Positions 17,380 to 26,330 of a DNA stretch of 64,000 nucleotides are shown in pieces. The DNA is taken from contig NZ_VEBF01000001.1 of NCBI RefSeq assembly GCF_007676705.1, positions 310,001 to 374,000 on the forward strand. Reading direction: 5' to 3'. The notes under the pieces were generated by a model that saw nothing but the letters and a program-made list of their open reading frames with translations, did not search any database and was not told the origin of the DNA. This DNA is from Paenibacillus xylanexedens. Its GTDB lineage: Bacteria > Bacillota > Bacilli > Paenibacillales > Paenibacillaceae. A program made the translations under genes and the position numbers. How positions within the stretch are numbered: position 1 is the stretch's first letter; each line of letters opens with the position of its first letter.

Positions 17380-19602
17380 TTAAAATACCTGATTGGAGTT
17401 CGAGGAATCCCACTCCAATGTTTGCTGTAGACCTGCCTTCAATCCATCCAAATCCAGCCCATCCACGGCAAAAGCTTCACGGATCAGAGGCGGTGCGACG
17501 AATTCATCATACTTGCCTAGATAAGGTGCTTCATCTTCAGCCAGTAACGCAGATGCGTCCTGAGCTGACCGACACTCACTCATGATTTCGGCTAACAAAG
17601 TTCGTTCATCGACCTTGCCGGACACTACAAAATAATAGGGCTCCATGGGTACGACAGAACGCAAAGCAAGTTTGCCGGACAGATTATGCTTCATTAAGCG
17701 CTCCAATGTACGGAAAGATTTACTTCCCACCCATGGAAGAACATACATGGAATCTCCCCCTGCAGGAATAACGACTTGGTTCAGCAGACCACTTTCGCGA
17801 GCGAGGCGGCGTGCTCGTTCCAGTCGATTGACGGCTTGCGGTGACAGGTACGGATAGATGATCGAGTCGGACAACACTTCACGCATTTTCTGTACCACCG
17901 TCGTATGAATATCTCCTCCCGCCCCAAGCCATAACGTATCCACTTTTCCTTTGGCAGACTTCACATACACAGCTTTGTGCTTGTGGTCCACCTCTTCTAC
18001 TTTCCACAGTTTCCCTGCGAGGGAGAAGCAATACCCCGGTGGGGGTACGGTTGTAATGGAACCAATCTCTTCGGAACCATTCAGCACTTTATGTTCCTCA
18101 TCGTCCTTGAACACTGCGTAGAAGCGATAATTATTCACAATTTTCTCACCGGTAAGTCCAATAATTAAAGTTCGCTCTTCTGTCCATTGCAGGTGATCCG
18201 TCTCAATGAGGTAATTCAGGAATACCTGATATTGATCAGGGCTAATCAACGAGAACGGTGCAAGGGAGAGGATTGCTTCCGCAAGGTCTCTCGGCTCCGC
18301 CTCCCCCATACTTTTCAGCATGCTCATCGTCTGATGGTAGAGTACACCTATGGGCATTTTGCGGGCTTCAAGCGGCTCGACCCATTTCGTTTTTACATAT
18401 AGTTCAATAACAGCAATCGCACGCATCAACGTCCAGGGCATCCGTGCCGGCAATTGCGCTTCTTCATCCTCTTCCTCCGGACATACAAAGAGCATTTCCG
18501 ATGCCATGTCTTCCCGTCTACCCGAACGGCCCAGCCGTTGCACAAAACTAGATGCACTATACGGTGCACCAAGCTGAACCACACGTTCCAGCTCCCCCAG
18601 ATCGATGCCCAGTTCGAGTGTGACTGTTGCCGCAGCAACAGCTGGCCCCGATCCGGTACGAAGGGCAGCTTCCGTCTCCTCCCTCAACATAGCCGAGATA
18701 CTTCCATGATGCACATGGAATACATCACGTTCCTGTCTGCGAGCCGCAACGCGTCTCATCTCAAGAATGGTGACTTCGGCATCCGTGCGGCTATTGGTGA
18801 AGATCAGCGCTTTTTTACGATGTGTGCTCTCATAGATGAAGTCATAGTAGGCTTTGCGTGCGTTATGCAGTTGCTCCGCCTGCTCTTCATCCTGTGCATC
18901 AGGAAAAGAGAAATGTTCCACTCGCAGTCGCAGCTTGCGCCCCCCCGGGGAAGAGACCACATCTACCCCCTGCTGCGTTCCGGCAGCAAGCCAGGCTGTC
19001 GCCGCATTATAGTCACTAAGTGTAGCCGACAAACCCACTCTTCGCGGTGCACAGCCAGCCATACGCTCGATTCTGGCAAGCTCGCTGAGCACCTGAATGC
19101 CCCGATCCGCTCCCATGAAGGCATGCACCTCATCGATGATGACATATCGCAAGTCATGAAACAGCGCCGGGATTGCATTCGGTCGATTCATGAGCAGACC
19201 TTCCAACGATTCTGGCGTTATCTGGAGCACACCAGACGGGTTCTTCATCAGTTTTGTTTTCTCCGCCTGAGGTACGTCCCCGTGCCAATGCCATACCGGA
19301 ATATTTCCCTCGGATAACAAATCCTTGAGACGTTCGAATTGGTCATTAATCAGGGCTTTCAAAGGTCCAATGTACAAAATGCCAACCGATTTGGAAGGCC
19401 GTTCATGCAGCTCGGTCAATGCAGGAAAAAAAGCCGCCTCCGTCTTGCCGGAGGCCGTTCCCGCCGCAATCAGCATATGATGCGGGGTATGAAAGCAGAT
19501 ATTGCAGGCTTCAATCTGGGCAGGCCGAAGCGAATCCCATCTTTTTTTATATATAAACTCCTGAACAAACGGCGCCAGCCGATAGAATGGATTATCACTC
19601 AT
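17380..19602 (-). CDS. Lhr-like superfamily 2 DEAD/DEAH helicase of the TerB module (BrxHI-like)
   Basis: 740 residues. The N-terminal RecA-like domain shows Walker A as AGTASGKTE (~residues 42-50), a DEVH box (IIDEVHAFMGADRG, ~155) and SAT as GLSATLSD (~200). The second RecA-like domain ends with motif VI as QRLGRSGRRED (~360). The C-terminal ~350 residues resemble the accessory region of Lhr-type helicases. It should be an ATP-dependent DNA or RNA translocase in the cytoplasm. The start ATG overlaps the stop of the ATPase gene (ATGA), indicating translational coupling. It is the last gene of a three-gene operon with a BrxD-like ATPase and a TerB-N/TerB-C protein; similar helicase-ATPase pairs occur in BREX type 2 (BrxHI-BrxD). 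Confidence 0.88.
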   Translation of the reverse strand: MSDNPFYRLAPFVQEFIYKKRWDSLRPAQIEACNICFHTPHHMLIAAGTASGKTEAAFFPALTELHERPSKSVGILYIGPLKALINDQFERLKDLLSEGNIPVWHWHGDVPQAEKTKLMKNPSGVLQITPESLEGLLMNRPNAIPALFHDLRYVIIDEVHAFMGADRGIQVLSELARIERMAGCAPRRVGLSATLSDYNAATAWLAAGTQQGVDVVSSPGGRKLRLRVEHFSFPDAQDEEQAEQLHNARKAYYDFIYESTHRKKALIFTNSRTDAEVTILEMRRVAARRQERDVFHVHHGSISAMLREETEAALRTGSGPAVAAATVTLELGIDLGELERVVQLGAPYSASSFVQRLGRSGRREDMASEMLFVCPEEEDEEAQLPARMPWTLMRAIAVIELYVKTKWVEPLEARKMPIGVLYHQTMSMLKSMGEAEPRDLAEAILSLAPFSLISPDQYQVFLNYLIETDHLQWTEERTLIIGLTGEKIVNNYRFYAVFKDDEEHKVLNGSEEIGSITTVPPPGYCFSLAGKLWKVEEVDHKHKAVYVKSAKGKVDTLWLGAGGDIHTTVVQKMREVLSDSIIYPYLSPQAVNRLERARRLARESGLLNQVVIPAGGDSMYVLPWVGSKSFRTLERLMKHNLSGKLALRSVVPMEPYYFVVSGKVDERTLLAEIMSECRSAQDASALLAEDEAPYLGKYDEFVAPPLIREAFAVDGLDLDGLKAGLQQTLEWDSSNSNQVF

Positions 19603-20939
19603 AATTCAAACTCCGCCAGAAAATCGTCCAGATCATCCGGATTCGCGGATGCATCCCCTTTTCCCGTTTCCTGAGGTTTGGCAGCCCGGTCACCAAGTAA
19701 TTGAGTATAAGTCACTTCGGGATTCTGGTGGAGCGTATGCAGTACATCCATAAAGTCCCTTACCACTTCACGCGTCGTCAGCAATTCATCCGCACCCAAT
19801 CGATTCACTGCCGTTTGCATAAAATCAACCAATTGTTCATCTGTCAGACTTGCGCTGTATCCAAAATGCAAGGCATGAATCTGCCGCAGCTTCTGAAGCA
19901 GAATCAGAATCTCTTCATGCGATAACATCGCCAGTTTCAGGATAGGGCCTGTATAATTCGCATACTCTTTTGCTGCATAGCGACCATCAATAAGCCTGGA
20001 GCGAAGCGCTTCATAGCTGTATAGTCCGCGCCGTTCATCCTCTACAAATTGTGGTGTACCTCCTACAAATATGCCCAGGTGCTCTGCCTTGCCCTGCATC
20101 GTATCATTGAACATGGTCAGCAATTTCTCATAGTTGCTTTGACGGGAGACACTGTTTGTAATTTTGTACAGATTCACCGCTTCATCAATGAACAACAGCA
20201 ATCCTTTGTAACCAATGCGCGCTGTGAATTCAGACCACAACTTGAAGTAGTCGTACCAGTTGTCATCATCAATGATAACGCCAACAGCCAGTTCTTTTTT
20301 CGCTTCCGTTTTGGTTGCAAATTCTCCTCGAAGCCAGCGAAGCGCCGCCTGTTTACGATCATCATCAGCAAGCTTGTACCCGTTCCAGTACGACGCCAGT
20401 ACTTTGGCAAAATCAAAGCCGTGAACCAGATTCTGCATCTCACCCGTCACCGCATAGATCTGTTTCTCTACTTCCAGCGGCAGAGCGGGATCATCCGGGC
20501 GCAGGTTCTGACTCTGCATCGTGGATTGTTGCAGCCCTGCGATCCATTTTTGCAAAATCGGCTCCAACGCTCCCCCATCAGGTCGCGTGCGTGTAGACAG
20601 ACGAGTCATCAGCTCACGGTATGTGGCAAGTCCCTGACCCTTGGTGCCCACCAATCGTCGCTCCGGTGACAGATCCGCATCTGCCACAACGAAATCGCGA
20701 TCCATGGCATAGTTACGAATCATTTGCAAAAGAAAGCTTTTACCACTGCCGTAACGGCCGGTGATGAGCTTGAACGCTGCGCCGCCCTCGGCGATATTGT
20801 CCATATCTCGCAAGATCGCGTCCACTTCAGCCTTACGACCAACAGCAATCTGCTCCAGTCCTATGCGCGGGACAACACCCGCTGTTAATGAATTTACAAG
20901 TGCGGTGGTCAGCCGCTTCGGTATTTTAAGTTCTGTCAC
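19599..20939 (-). CDS. BrxD-like P-loop ATPase (DUF2791 family) of the TerB module
   Basis: 446 residues with Walker A as GRYGSGKSFLLQMI (~residues 62-75) and Walker B as LLLFIDEAVNLY (~250), preceded by a basic N-terminus (ELKIPKRLT). The architecture fits the DUF2791/BrxD family of AAA-like ATPases that accompany Lhr-like helicases in BREX and Ter-type gene sets. Translation starts at a GTG; its ribosome-binding site AGAGGTG overlaps the TGA stop of the TerB gene, six bases upstream, so the two are translationally coupled. The gene product probably loads or powers the helicase; that is inference from conserved gene order. Confidence 0.85.
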   Translation of the reverse strand: MTELKIPKRLTTALVNSLTAGVVPRIGLEQIAVGRKAEVDAILRDMDNIAEGGAAFKLITGRYGSGKSFLLQMIRNYAMDRDFVVADADLSPERRLVGTKGQGLATYRELMTRLSTRTRPDGGALEPILQKWIAGLQQSTMQSQNLRPDDPALPLEVEKQIYAVTGEMQNLVHGFDFAKVLASYWNGYKLADDDRKQAALRWLRGEFATKTEAKKELAVGVIIDDDNWYDYFKLWSEFTARIGYKGLLLFIDEAVNLYKITNSVSRQSNYEKLLTMFNDTMQGKAEHLGIFVGGTPQFVEDERRGLYSYEALRSRLIDGRYAAKEYANYTGPILKLAMLSHEEILILLQKLRQIHALHFGYSASLTDEQLVDFMQTAVNRLGADELLTTREVVRDFMDVLHTLHQNPEVTYTQLLGDRAAKPQETGKGDASANPDDLDDFLAEFEL

Positions 20940-20945
20940 TGCGTA

Positions 20946-22523
20946 TCACCTCTTCACATGTTCGAACACATCTATATAATCAGGAACAATCCGATCCCCA
21001 TCAATCAGAAGATCACCGATCGTGTCCATAGCCACATCATTAATTTCATCCAGCAAAAGAGCAGGCATCGTCCCATATTGCTCAGCCAGACGCATCAAAT
21101 CCGTATCCGGACTTGCGCCTAGAAGGGCATGGATTGCTTGCACCTGCTGAGGAGACAGCTCTTTGGCAAAATGCAGCCACTCTTCATCCAGATCAGCCTC
21201 AGCAGACTCATCCCACTGCAACCTAATCGATTCTGCTGACCCTCCTGCTGCAATCTCTACTGCGGATGGGTTCGGCTCCAACGAACCTTCAGTTGAAGTT
21301 ATCTCGTCCCATGCTCCCAGTGCATCTAATCGATTACTCCCAACATTTGCATCGTTAACCTCTTCACCCTTCACTTCAGAAGAGTGACCATCCTCAATCG
21401 TAAGTGCCATTCGCACGTACTCACTTTCCTGCTGTAACGACGCCAGTTTCTCTGAATCAATACGAATCACCGGTTGTTCCACAGACTCCGCCTGCTCGGT
21501 CGCATATGCTTTGTCCAGGTAACGCTCAATCAGATTCGCAAGTTCAGGCTCTAGGGTCTGTCCACGCAATCGGCCTCTGAATCCGAGCAGTTCACGAAGT
21601 TTATTTTCAGTACATCGATAGATCCGGGTCACCATCTGCACAAAATCAGCCTGTTCACCTATGGGCATATATCTGAACGATACCGATCTTCCATAGATCG
21701 AATCATCATAGACTGCTTTGCGAAACAGGATGCGCTCCACCGTACGTTCATCTTTGGGTTCAAACTCAGGCAACAGTCCAACTTGTCGCGTACGTTCCAG
21801 GTACGAATGAACCAATGCCATGACTCTTGGAATGTACTGCTCCATCACTTCTTTGCCGCCATCTCTATAGAACTTACTAAGTGTAATATCGTAATCATAG
21901 TATCTTTGCAGCATATTCAGCGAAATGTCCGATAACTTCCCTTGTAAAATACGCTGTAGCTCCATATCCAGCATCTCCGCTGGCAGATATCCGCCCGAAA
22001 GGTCCATGACTTCGGATAATGACGTCTCCATCTGATGGATCAGTACATAATCAACCATCCATTCTTGCATATATATATTTAGTTGAGGAAGCCGTTCACG
22101 GTAGTTCACCCATAACTGTTTTAATTGATCATACCCATCCAGAGGATTCTGCCAGCCAATGCCGTTAATTAGCTCGTAGATATGAATGAATAGATAGGAC
22201 AGATCGGTATCCGGATATCTCCCCTCGCGTACTTCCTTCCTCCAATACATATACCACTTACGCTGGGCTTCGTTCATCACGCCATACGTTGGCCAGTAAC
22301 TCATGAAGGGTACCCACGGGGATATATCTCCCTCCATCTCTGCCCATTGCCTTGCTTCCTCTACAAAACGTTTCTCTGAGGACAATATGCCTCCACGATG
22401 CTGCATCCCATCATAAGCACTCTGTACAATGGTTGAACGATCAGGAATCGAAACAGCCGCTGTATCCGGTTCTTCACTCAGATCTATCTCCATAAATTCC
22501 AATTGTCTTGAATCGTCTTTCAT
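20946..22523 (-). CDS. TerB-N/TerB-C domain protein
   Basis: 525 residues, first gene of the module. Residues ~45-260 look like the TerB-N domain (ISPWVPFMSYWPTYG, then QRKWYMYWRKEVREGRY and LSYLFIHIYELINGIG), rich in Trp and Tyr. Residues ~430-520 look like TerB-C (WLHFAKELSPQQVQAIHALL). Between them is an acidic, Ser-rich linker. I see no central TerB tellurite-resistance domain. Proteins with these two domains were described by Anantharaman, Iyer and Aravind as part of Ter-type gene neighbourhoods with helicases and ATPases, proposed for DNA processing or phage defence. Its biochemical role is unknown. Confidence 0.8.
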   Translation of the reverse strand: MKDDSRQLEFMEIDLSEEPDTAAVSIPDRSTIVQSAYDGMQHRGGILSSEKRFVEEARQWAEMEGDISPWVPFMSYWPTYGVMNEAQRKWYMYWRKEVREGRYPDTDLSYLFIHIYELINGIGWQNPLDGYDQLKQLWVNYRERLPQLNIYMQEWMVDYVLIHQMETSLSEVMDLSGGYLPAEMLDMELQRILQGKLSDISLNMLQRYYDYDITLSKFYRDGGKEVMEQYIPRVMALVHSYLERTRQVGLLPEFEPKDERTVERILFRKAVYDDSIYGRSVSFRYMPIGEQADFVQMVTRIYRCTENKLRELLGFRGRLRGQTLEPELANLIERYLDKAYATEQAESVEQPVIRIDSEKLASLQQESEYVRMALTIEDGHSSEVKGEEVNDANVGSNRLDALGAWDEITSTEGSLEPNPSAVEIAAGGSAESIRLQWDESAEADLDEEWLHFAKELSPQQVQAIHALLGASPDTDLMRLAEQYGTMPALLLDEINDVAMDTIGDLLIDGDRIVPDYIDVFEHVKR

Positions 22524-22560
22524 AGAACGTTATCTCACCCTCCTCCAAGACAGAATACGA

Positions 22561-22595
22561 ACAAGTGTATCCATAGGGATCATTATATCACTTGT
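22561..22595 (-). promoter_or_regulatory. Promoter and flanking inverted repeat of the TerB-ATPase-helicase operon
   Basis: The minus strand carries TGATATAAT, an extended -10 box (TATAAT at 22587-22582), with no good -35. Perfect 7-base arms ACAAGTG and CACTTGT (22561-22567 and 22589-22595) flank the -10 and predicted start site, as an operator would. Confidence 0.5.
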
Positions 22596-22635
22596 CCTGT
22601 GTCTGCGGTGACGAAATTAAGACATTCTTGGACAC

Positions 22636-22660
22636 AAAAAAAGAAGGCATTTCTGCCCTC
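22636..22660 (-). terminator. Terminator after the phytochrome gene
   Basis: A short hairpin built on GGCA/TGCC with flanking purine/pyrimidine pairs, followed by TTTTTTT on the minus strand, 40 bases after the phytochrome stop codon. Confidence 0.65.
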
Positions 22661-22698
22661 TTTTCTTCTTGGTCAAAATGAACGTTGCTTAGGCAATA

Positions 22699-25239
22699 TC
22701 ACACAACGATTGCCCGATTTTTCCCTTCACGTTTCGCTTGCGTCAGCGCGCGATTCGCCTTTTCGATCAGGTCGGATGCATTCGACCGTTCATCCGGTAC
22801 CAGAACTGCACCCCCAACACTAACAGTAACGACTCCACTTGGGCCGGATAATTCCCTCTGGATCTGTAAAGCCAGAACGTGTTGTCTAATCGCTTCCGCA
22901 AGTTGCGCTGAATATTCAGAAGTTGTGCTCTTCAATTTCAGCATGAATGTGCCTCCGCGAAGTCGCGAAATTAGTGCGTTGTGCTGCTCACTGACCACTG
23001 TAAGCACCTCACCGATCCATTGCAAACATAGGTCGCCTCCCTGAAGGCCGTATGCTGCATTATATGATCGGAAATCATCAATATCTATAATAAGTAGCCC
23101 CAGACTGCACTTCGCCTGCAAACAGTCATCCCAATCATCCTGAAGCTGAGACTTGAACACCGTTTGAATCGGCATGTCCGTTAACGGATCTGTGTTCAGA
23201 TAATTTTGCAGTTGGCTTGTCGTTTCGGAGTAATGGTCCTGTTCAAGGTGAGAAGCTCCGCTGTGCAGAAGTACCATCACAGAAGGTTTGCCTGCATGCG
23301 TAACAGCAGCGAGTGTAACTTCAAGCAACAACGAGGTCCCTGCCGCTGTCGTGAAATAGGACTGGCTTGTGATCAAGCTTGTATTGTTCTGCTTTAACTC
23401 TTCAAAATTCTGTTGTAGTGGTTCCCTCGCCTGATCAGGTACAAATTCTCTGAAATCCTTGCCCATCAGTTTTTTGGAACTATCGAATCCAAGCAACTCA
23501 GCTGCCTTCGTATTGCAGTAGATAATCTGACCGTCCGTTAGAGTAAAGAATGCCACGGGTGAATAATCCATTAGCTGCAAATAACGCTGTTCATTCTGTC
23601 GCAAAATACGGGCATTCTGAAGTGCCTGCTCTTCGGCCTGAATCAACTGATTCTCGGTCTGACGACGTACAATGGTTTTGAGCAAAGGTAACACGCTTAG
23701 TTCTTTCGTTGTCCATGGGTATGAAGTCGCTTTTACAACTTCTCTCCATTTCTCGAATGATTTACGCGGGGACAAACGTATGCCATCATCTGTCTTTAGC
23801 ACCGCCTTTGCTGGATCACCCGCCCAATTGACCACCTGGATGACCTCCGGTCGGAACCAAAGTATATAGTTCTGCTGTCCAGGCGAAATCGCAACATAAA
23901 TAACCCCCGAAGCCTTATCTTGATAAGCTTTGGATGTCTCATACTCTGCACTGAGCTTCGACGTATGATAACTGTAATCATCCGACTTGCCTGCAAGCCA
24001 ACCTGCCAATTCACGAATCTGTCCACTGTTTGGGGTTTCACCATATAACAAGAGCTTGTCCTGATAACAGATTGCTGCTCCTGTAGCATCCATCAGACTC
24101 AAAATCGTCTCATCTTCTCCCTGTAATTCCTCTAGAACTCGGGCAGGGCTTGTATTTCCGATAAAAATGTTGGCGATTCGTGAAGCGGCCTCACGTGACT
24201 GAATCTCCGACTGGTAATCATCCAGTTGCTGACGCTGGAACAATTCATTGGAGAAGAACGCTCCAAGGAAATTACACAGATTCCGAACGCGATGGGGTAC
24301 GTATCTTACCGAATAATGATGGCATGTAATGAGTCCCCACAGTTGATTGTTATGAATGAGTGAGATCGTAACCGTCGCACCTACACCCATATTATGCAAA
24401 TATTCGATATGAAGGGGAGATACGCTGCGCAGAACCGAAAGACTCAAATTCAGCGGTTTGCCTGTGAGCGGTTGTAATGTAGGCACAATCTCCACTGGTT
24501 TATAATTTACGTTCACAATAGTTCGCAGCCAGTTGCGAAGATACAATTCCCGAGCCTGTTTGGGAATATCCGAAGCCGGATAATGGTGTCCCAGGAATGG
24601 TTCGAGTTCTTGTTCACGCGCTTCAGCAATCACTCTACCGTTCCATTGCTCATCAAACTCATAGATCATAACCCGGTCATAGCCGAGCATTTCTTTCACC
24701 TGTTCAGCCGCAATCTGGCTCGCTTCCACGCGACTGTCTATACTTTTGATTCGGCCAAAGAATCGGGATATCCACTCAAAGTCGGTGGTTTCCATATCTT
24801 CTTTTTCATAAAAAGGCTCGATCTCCAGAATAAGCAGACCTTCACTTTCATGAAGAACAGAGGAGAAAATCCGATCCTCACCGGATACCTTAATAGTCAG
24901 ATCCATGTAATGCAAGTCAGAGGTTACCGATGCATTGAAGCTGCTACTCAACAGTTTGCTTACATATTCCTTACCAATCAAATGTTCCAAAGGCATACCC
25001 AGAACGTCCTCAGAGGCAATACCCAGATGATCCTCCGTATTCTGGCTACACTGAACAATGGTAGGCGTATGACTGGTATTAATGGCCAAGAGTACACCAT
25101 GAGGTTGAATAAAACCGGGGATGTGAATGGGTTCTTTCTCGCAGTTATTCAGATCAATTGGATCATTGGTATATGTCCCTTGATGCAGTAATCTGCGATT
25201 CAATAAATTTTGTTCTTTCTTGGACTTCGGTTCGGCCAT
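22699..25239 (-). CDS. bphP: Bacteriophytochrome with PAS and degenerate GGDEF domain
   Basis: 846 residues: PAS_2 (~20-125), GAF (~150-310), PHY (~330-510), PAS (~545-665) and a GGDEF-like domain (~680-846). A Cys in NNCEKEPIHIPG (~residue 28) is in the classic biliverdin-attachment position, PASDIPKQAR marks the GAF chromophore pocket and LSPRKSFEKW is the PHY tongue motif (PRxSF). The GGDEF signature reads RGGTF, lacking the acidic residues needed for cyclic-di-GMP synthesis, although the upstream metal-binding stretch IDIDDFRSYN is present. It should be a cytoplasmic red/far-red sensor whose output is probably not cyclase activity. The heme oxygenase gene lies 121 bases upstream on the same strand. 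Confidence 0.9.
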   Translation of the reverse strand: MAEPKSKKEQNLLNRRLLHQGTYTNDPIDLNNCEKEPIHIPGFIQPHGVLLAINTSHTPTIVQCSQNTEDHLGIASEDVLGMPLEHLIGKEYVSKLLSSSFNASVTSDLHYMDLTIKVSGEDRIFSSVLHESEGLLILEIEPFYEKEDMETTDFEWISRFFGRIKSIDSRVEASQIAAEQVKEMLGYDRVMIYEFDEQWNGRVIAEAREQELEPFLGHHYPASDIPKQARELYLRNWLRTIVNVNYKPVEIVPTLQPLTGKPLNLSLSVLRSVSPLHIEYLHNMGVGATVTISLIHNNQLWGLITCHHYSVRYVPHRVRNLCNFLGAFFSNELFQRQQLDDYQSEIQSREAASRIANIFIGNTSPARVLEELQGEDETILSLMDATGAAICYQDKLLLYGETPNSGQIRELAGWLAGKSDDYSYHTSKLSAEYETSKAYQDKASGVIYVAISPGQQNYILWFRPEVIQVVNWAGDPAKAVLKTDDGIRLSPRKSFEKWREVVKATSYPWTTKELSVLPLLKTIVRRQTENQLIQAEEQALQNARILRQNEQRYLQLMDYSPVAFFTLTDGQIIYCNTKAAELLGFDSSKKLMGKDFREFVPDQAREPLQQNFEELKQNNTSLITSQSYFTTAAGTSLLLEVTLAAVTHAGKPSVMVLLHSGASHLEQDHYSETTSQLQNYLNTDPLTDMPIQTVFKSQLQDDWDDCLQAKCSLGLLIIDIDDFRSYNAAYGLQGGDLCLQWIGEVLTVVSEQHNALISRLRGGTFMLKLKSTTSEYSAQLAEAIRQHVLALQIQRELSGPSGVVTVSVGGAVLVPDERSNASDLIEKANRALTQAKREGKNRAIVV

Positions 25240-25273
25240 GGCCAGGAAAATCCCCTCTCATGATGTTATATAA

Positions 25274-25301
25274 GTGGAAATGATTAGTTCAACTTATATA
25301 G
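25274..25301. repeat. Solo copy of the MITE terminal repeat
   Basis: This 28-base stretch between heme oxygenase and phytochrome ends TTAGTTCAACTTATATAG and matches the right end of the element at 16021-16048 at about 24 of 28 positions. TTATATAAG just before it makes a short inverted repeat. It may be a remnant or a coincidentally similar promoter sequence. Confidence 0.45.
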
Positions 25302-25360
25302 ATACCTTTTAAATGTGAAAAAATCTGCCCTACAGGCGTTCGGGTTGATGAAAAGGGATG

Positions 25361-25957
25361 CTACTTGTCCGTATTAATCCACTGATCAAGCAGTCGGAAA
25401 GTCTCTGATGCGCTGTGCACCATGTTATCCTGATCTTCTGGAGTCGTGATGGACTGCTGCAGCAAACCCATGAATTCGCTCCATCTCGTTCTTGTCTCAG
25501 TACCATAGGCGTTGAAATATTCCAATCCACGATCAGCATCAATCGGCAGGAACTGCGACAATCGTTTGGTCATGATCTGTCCACCGTTCGTAGATCCTTC
25601 AATCACATACAGATATCCAAACAAACGGGCAGGTGTTGAAATATCCGGCAGTTCTTCACAGAGCGGAAGTTGGCGGATGTCCTCTTCACTCGCACCCAGA
25701 TTGTGCAGATCTTTCTCCAGTAATCCAGCCTTGCCTCTAATCTCAATATCCAGTCCCGTATTTCCCCAGAAAGGCTGCTGTACAGCCTGATCCTCCAGCG
25801 GTTTCAGAAACCCATAAAATTTCTCTAGATATGTTCTATATTCTTCTATCGTCACCGTTTGATTCATAATGGCTTTCGCATAGGGGTTCTGTTCGACTTG
25901 TCTGTGATAATGAGCAGTCTCTCTCTTCAGACGTTCCATAATATTTGTTGCTGTCAT
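25361..25957 (-). CDS. bphO: Heme oxygenase (biliverdin-producing)
   Basis: 198 residues of the alpha-helical heme oxygenase family. The proximal His lies in KRETAHYHRQVEQ (~residues 10-22) and the flexible distal helix is EGSTNGGQ (~125), close to the canonical EGSTxGGQ. It opens heme to biliverdin, iron and CO using reductant. Its position directly upstream of the phytochrome gene indicates its main job is chromophore supply. GAAAGGGG is a suitable ribosome-binding site about 10 bases before the ATG. Confidence 0.87.
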   Translation of the reverse strand: MTATNIMERLKRETAHYHRQVEQNPYAKAIMNQTVTIEEYRTYLEKFYGFLKPLEDQAVQQPFWGNTGLDIEIRGKAGLLEKDLHNLGASEEDIRQLPLCEELPDISTPARLFGYLYVIEGSTNGGQIMTKRLSQFLPIDADRGLEYFNAYGTETRTRWSEFMGLLQQSITTPEDQDNMVHSASETFRLLDQWINTDK

Positions 25958-26330
25958 TGTAGTTATCCCCTTTCACAATCTGTTCTGTATATGCAAATTC
26001 ATGCTTACCCTCAATTGAATCTCGCTGTATCTTAAAAATAGAAACAACTTGCGCTGCAATCAGCTCCATTAACGCAGACAAAGACTCTATGTAAGTATAC
26101 TTATTCTTGTTAGAGAACACTATATGAATCCAACAACAGTACGTACTCCATACTTTCCTTCGTTGTTATCTTAACTGACCTGAAGTTTCTATTTACTAGT
26201 ATTAACCGAAAACAGTAATACTGACCCCCAATTAACCCGCGGTTCCTTACGCATAACCACAATGCTACAACAACGTATTCCCCAACATGGTACACTAGCT
26301 TTATATCCTGTCATTGGAGGAATACGCCAT
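25958..26330. other. Divergent intergenic region, heme oxygenase / NIF3-like gene
   Basis: No gene is supported. Two palindromic sites stand out: TAAGTATACTTA (26092-26103), and AGTATTA/TAATACT arms (26198-26222). The second lies within a weak plus-strand promoter, TTTACT (26192-26197), 18 bases, TAATAC (26216-26221). Either may be an operator, but no regulator can be named. Confidence 0.35.

Noticed and set aside
18454..19317. 287-codon frame on the plus strand
   Set aside because: Antisense to the helicase gene, whose motifs are complete on the other strand.
25836..26120. 94-codon frame starting in the heme oxygenase leader
   Set aside because: Overlaps the start of heme oxygenase in another frame and has no clear ribosome-binding site; the heme oxygenase start has one.
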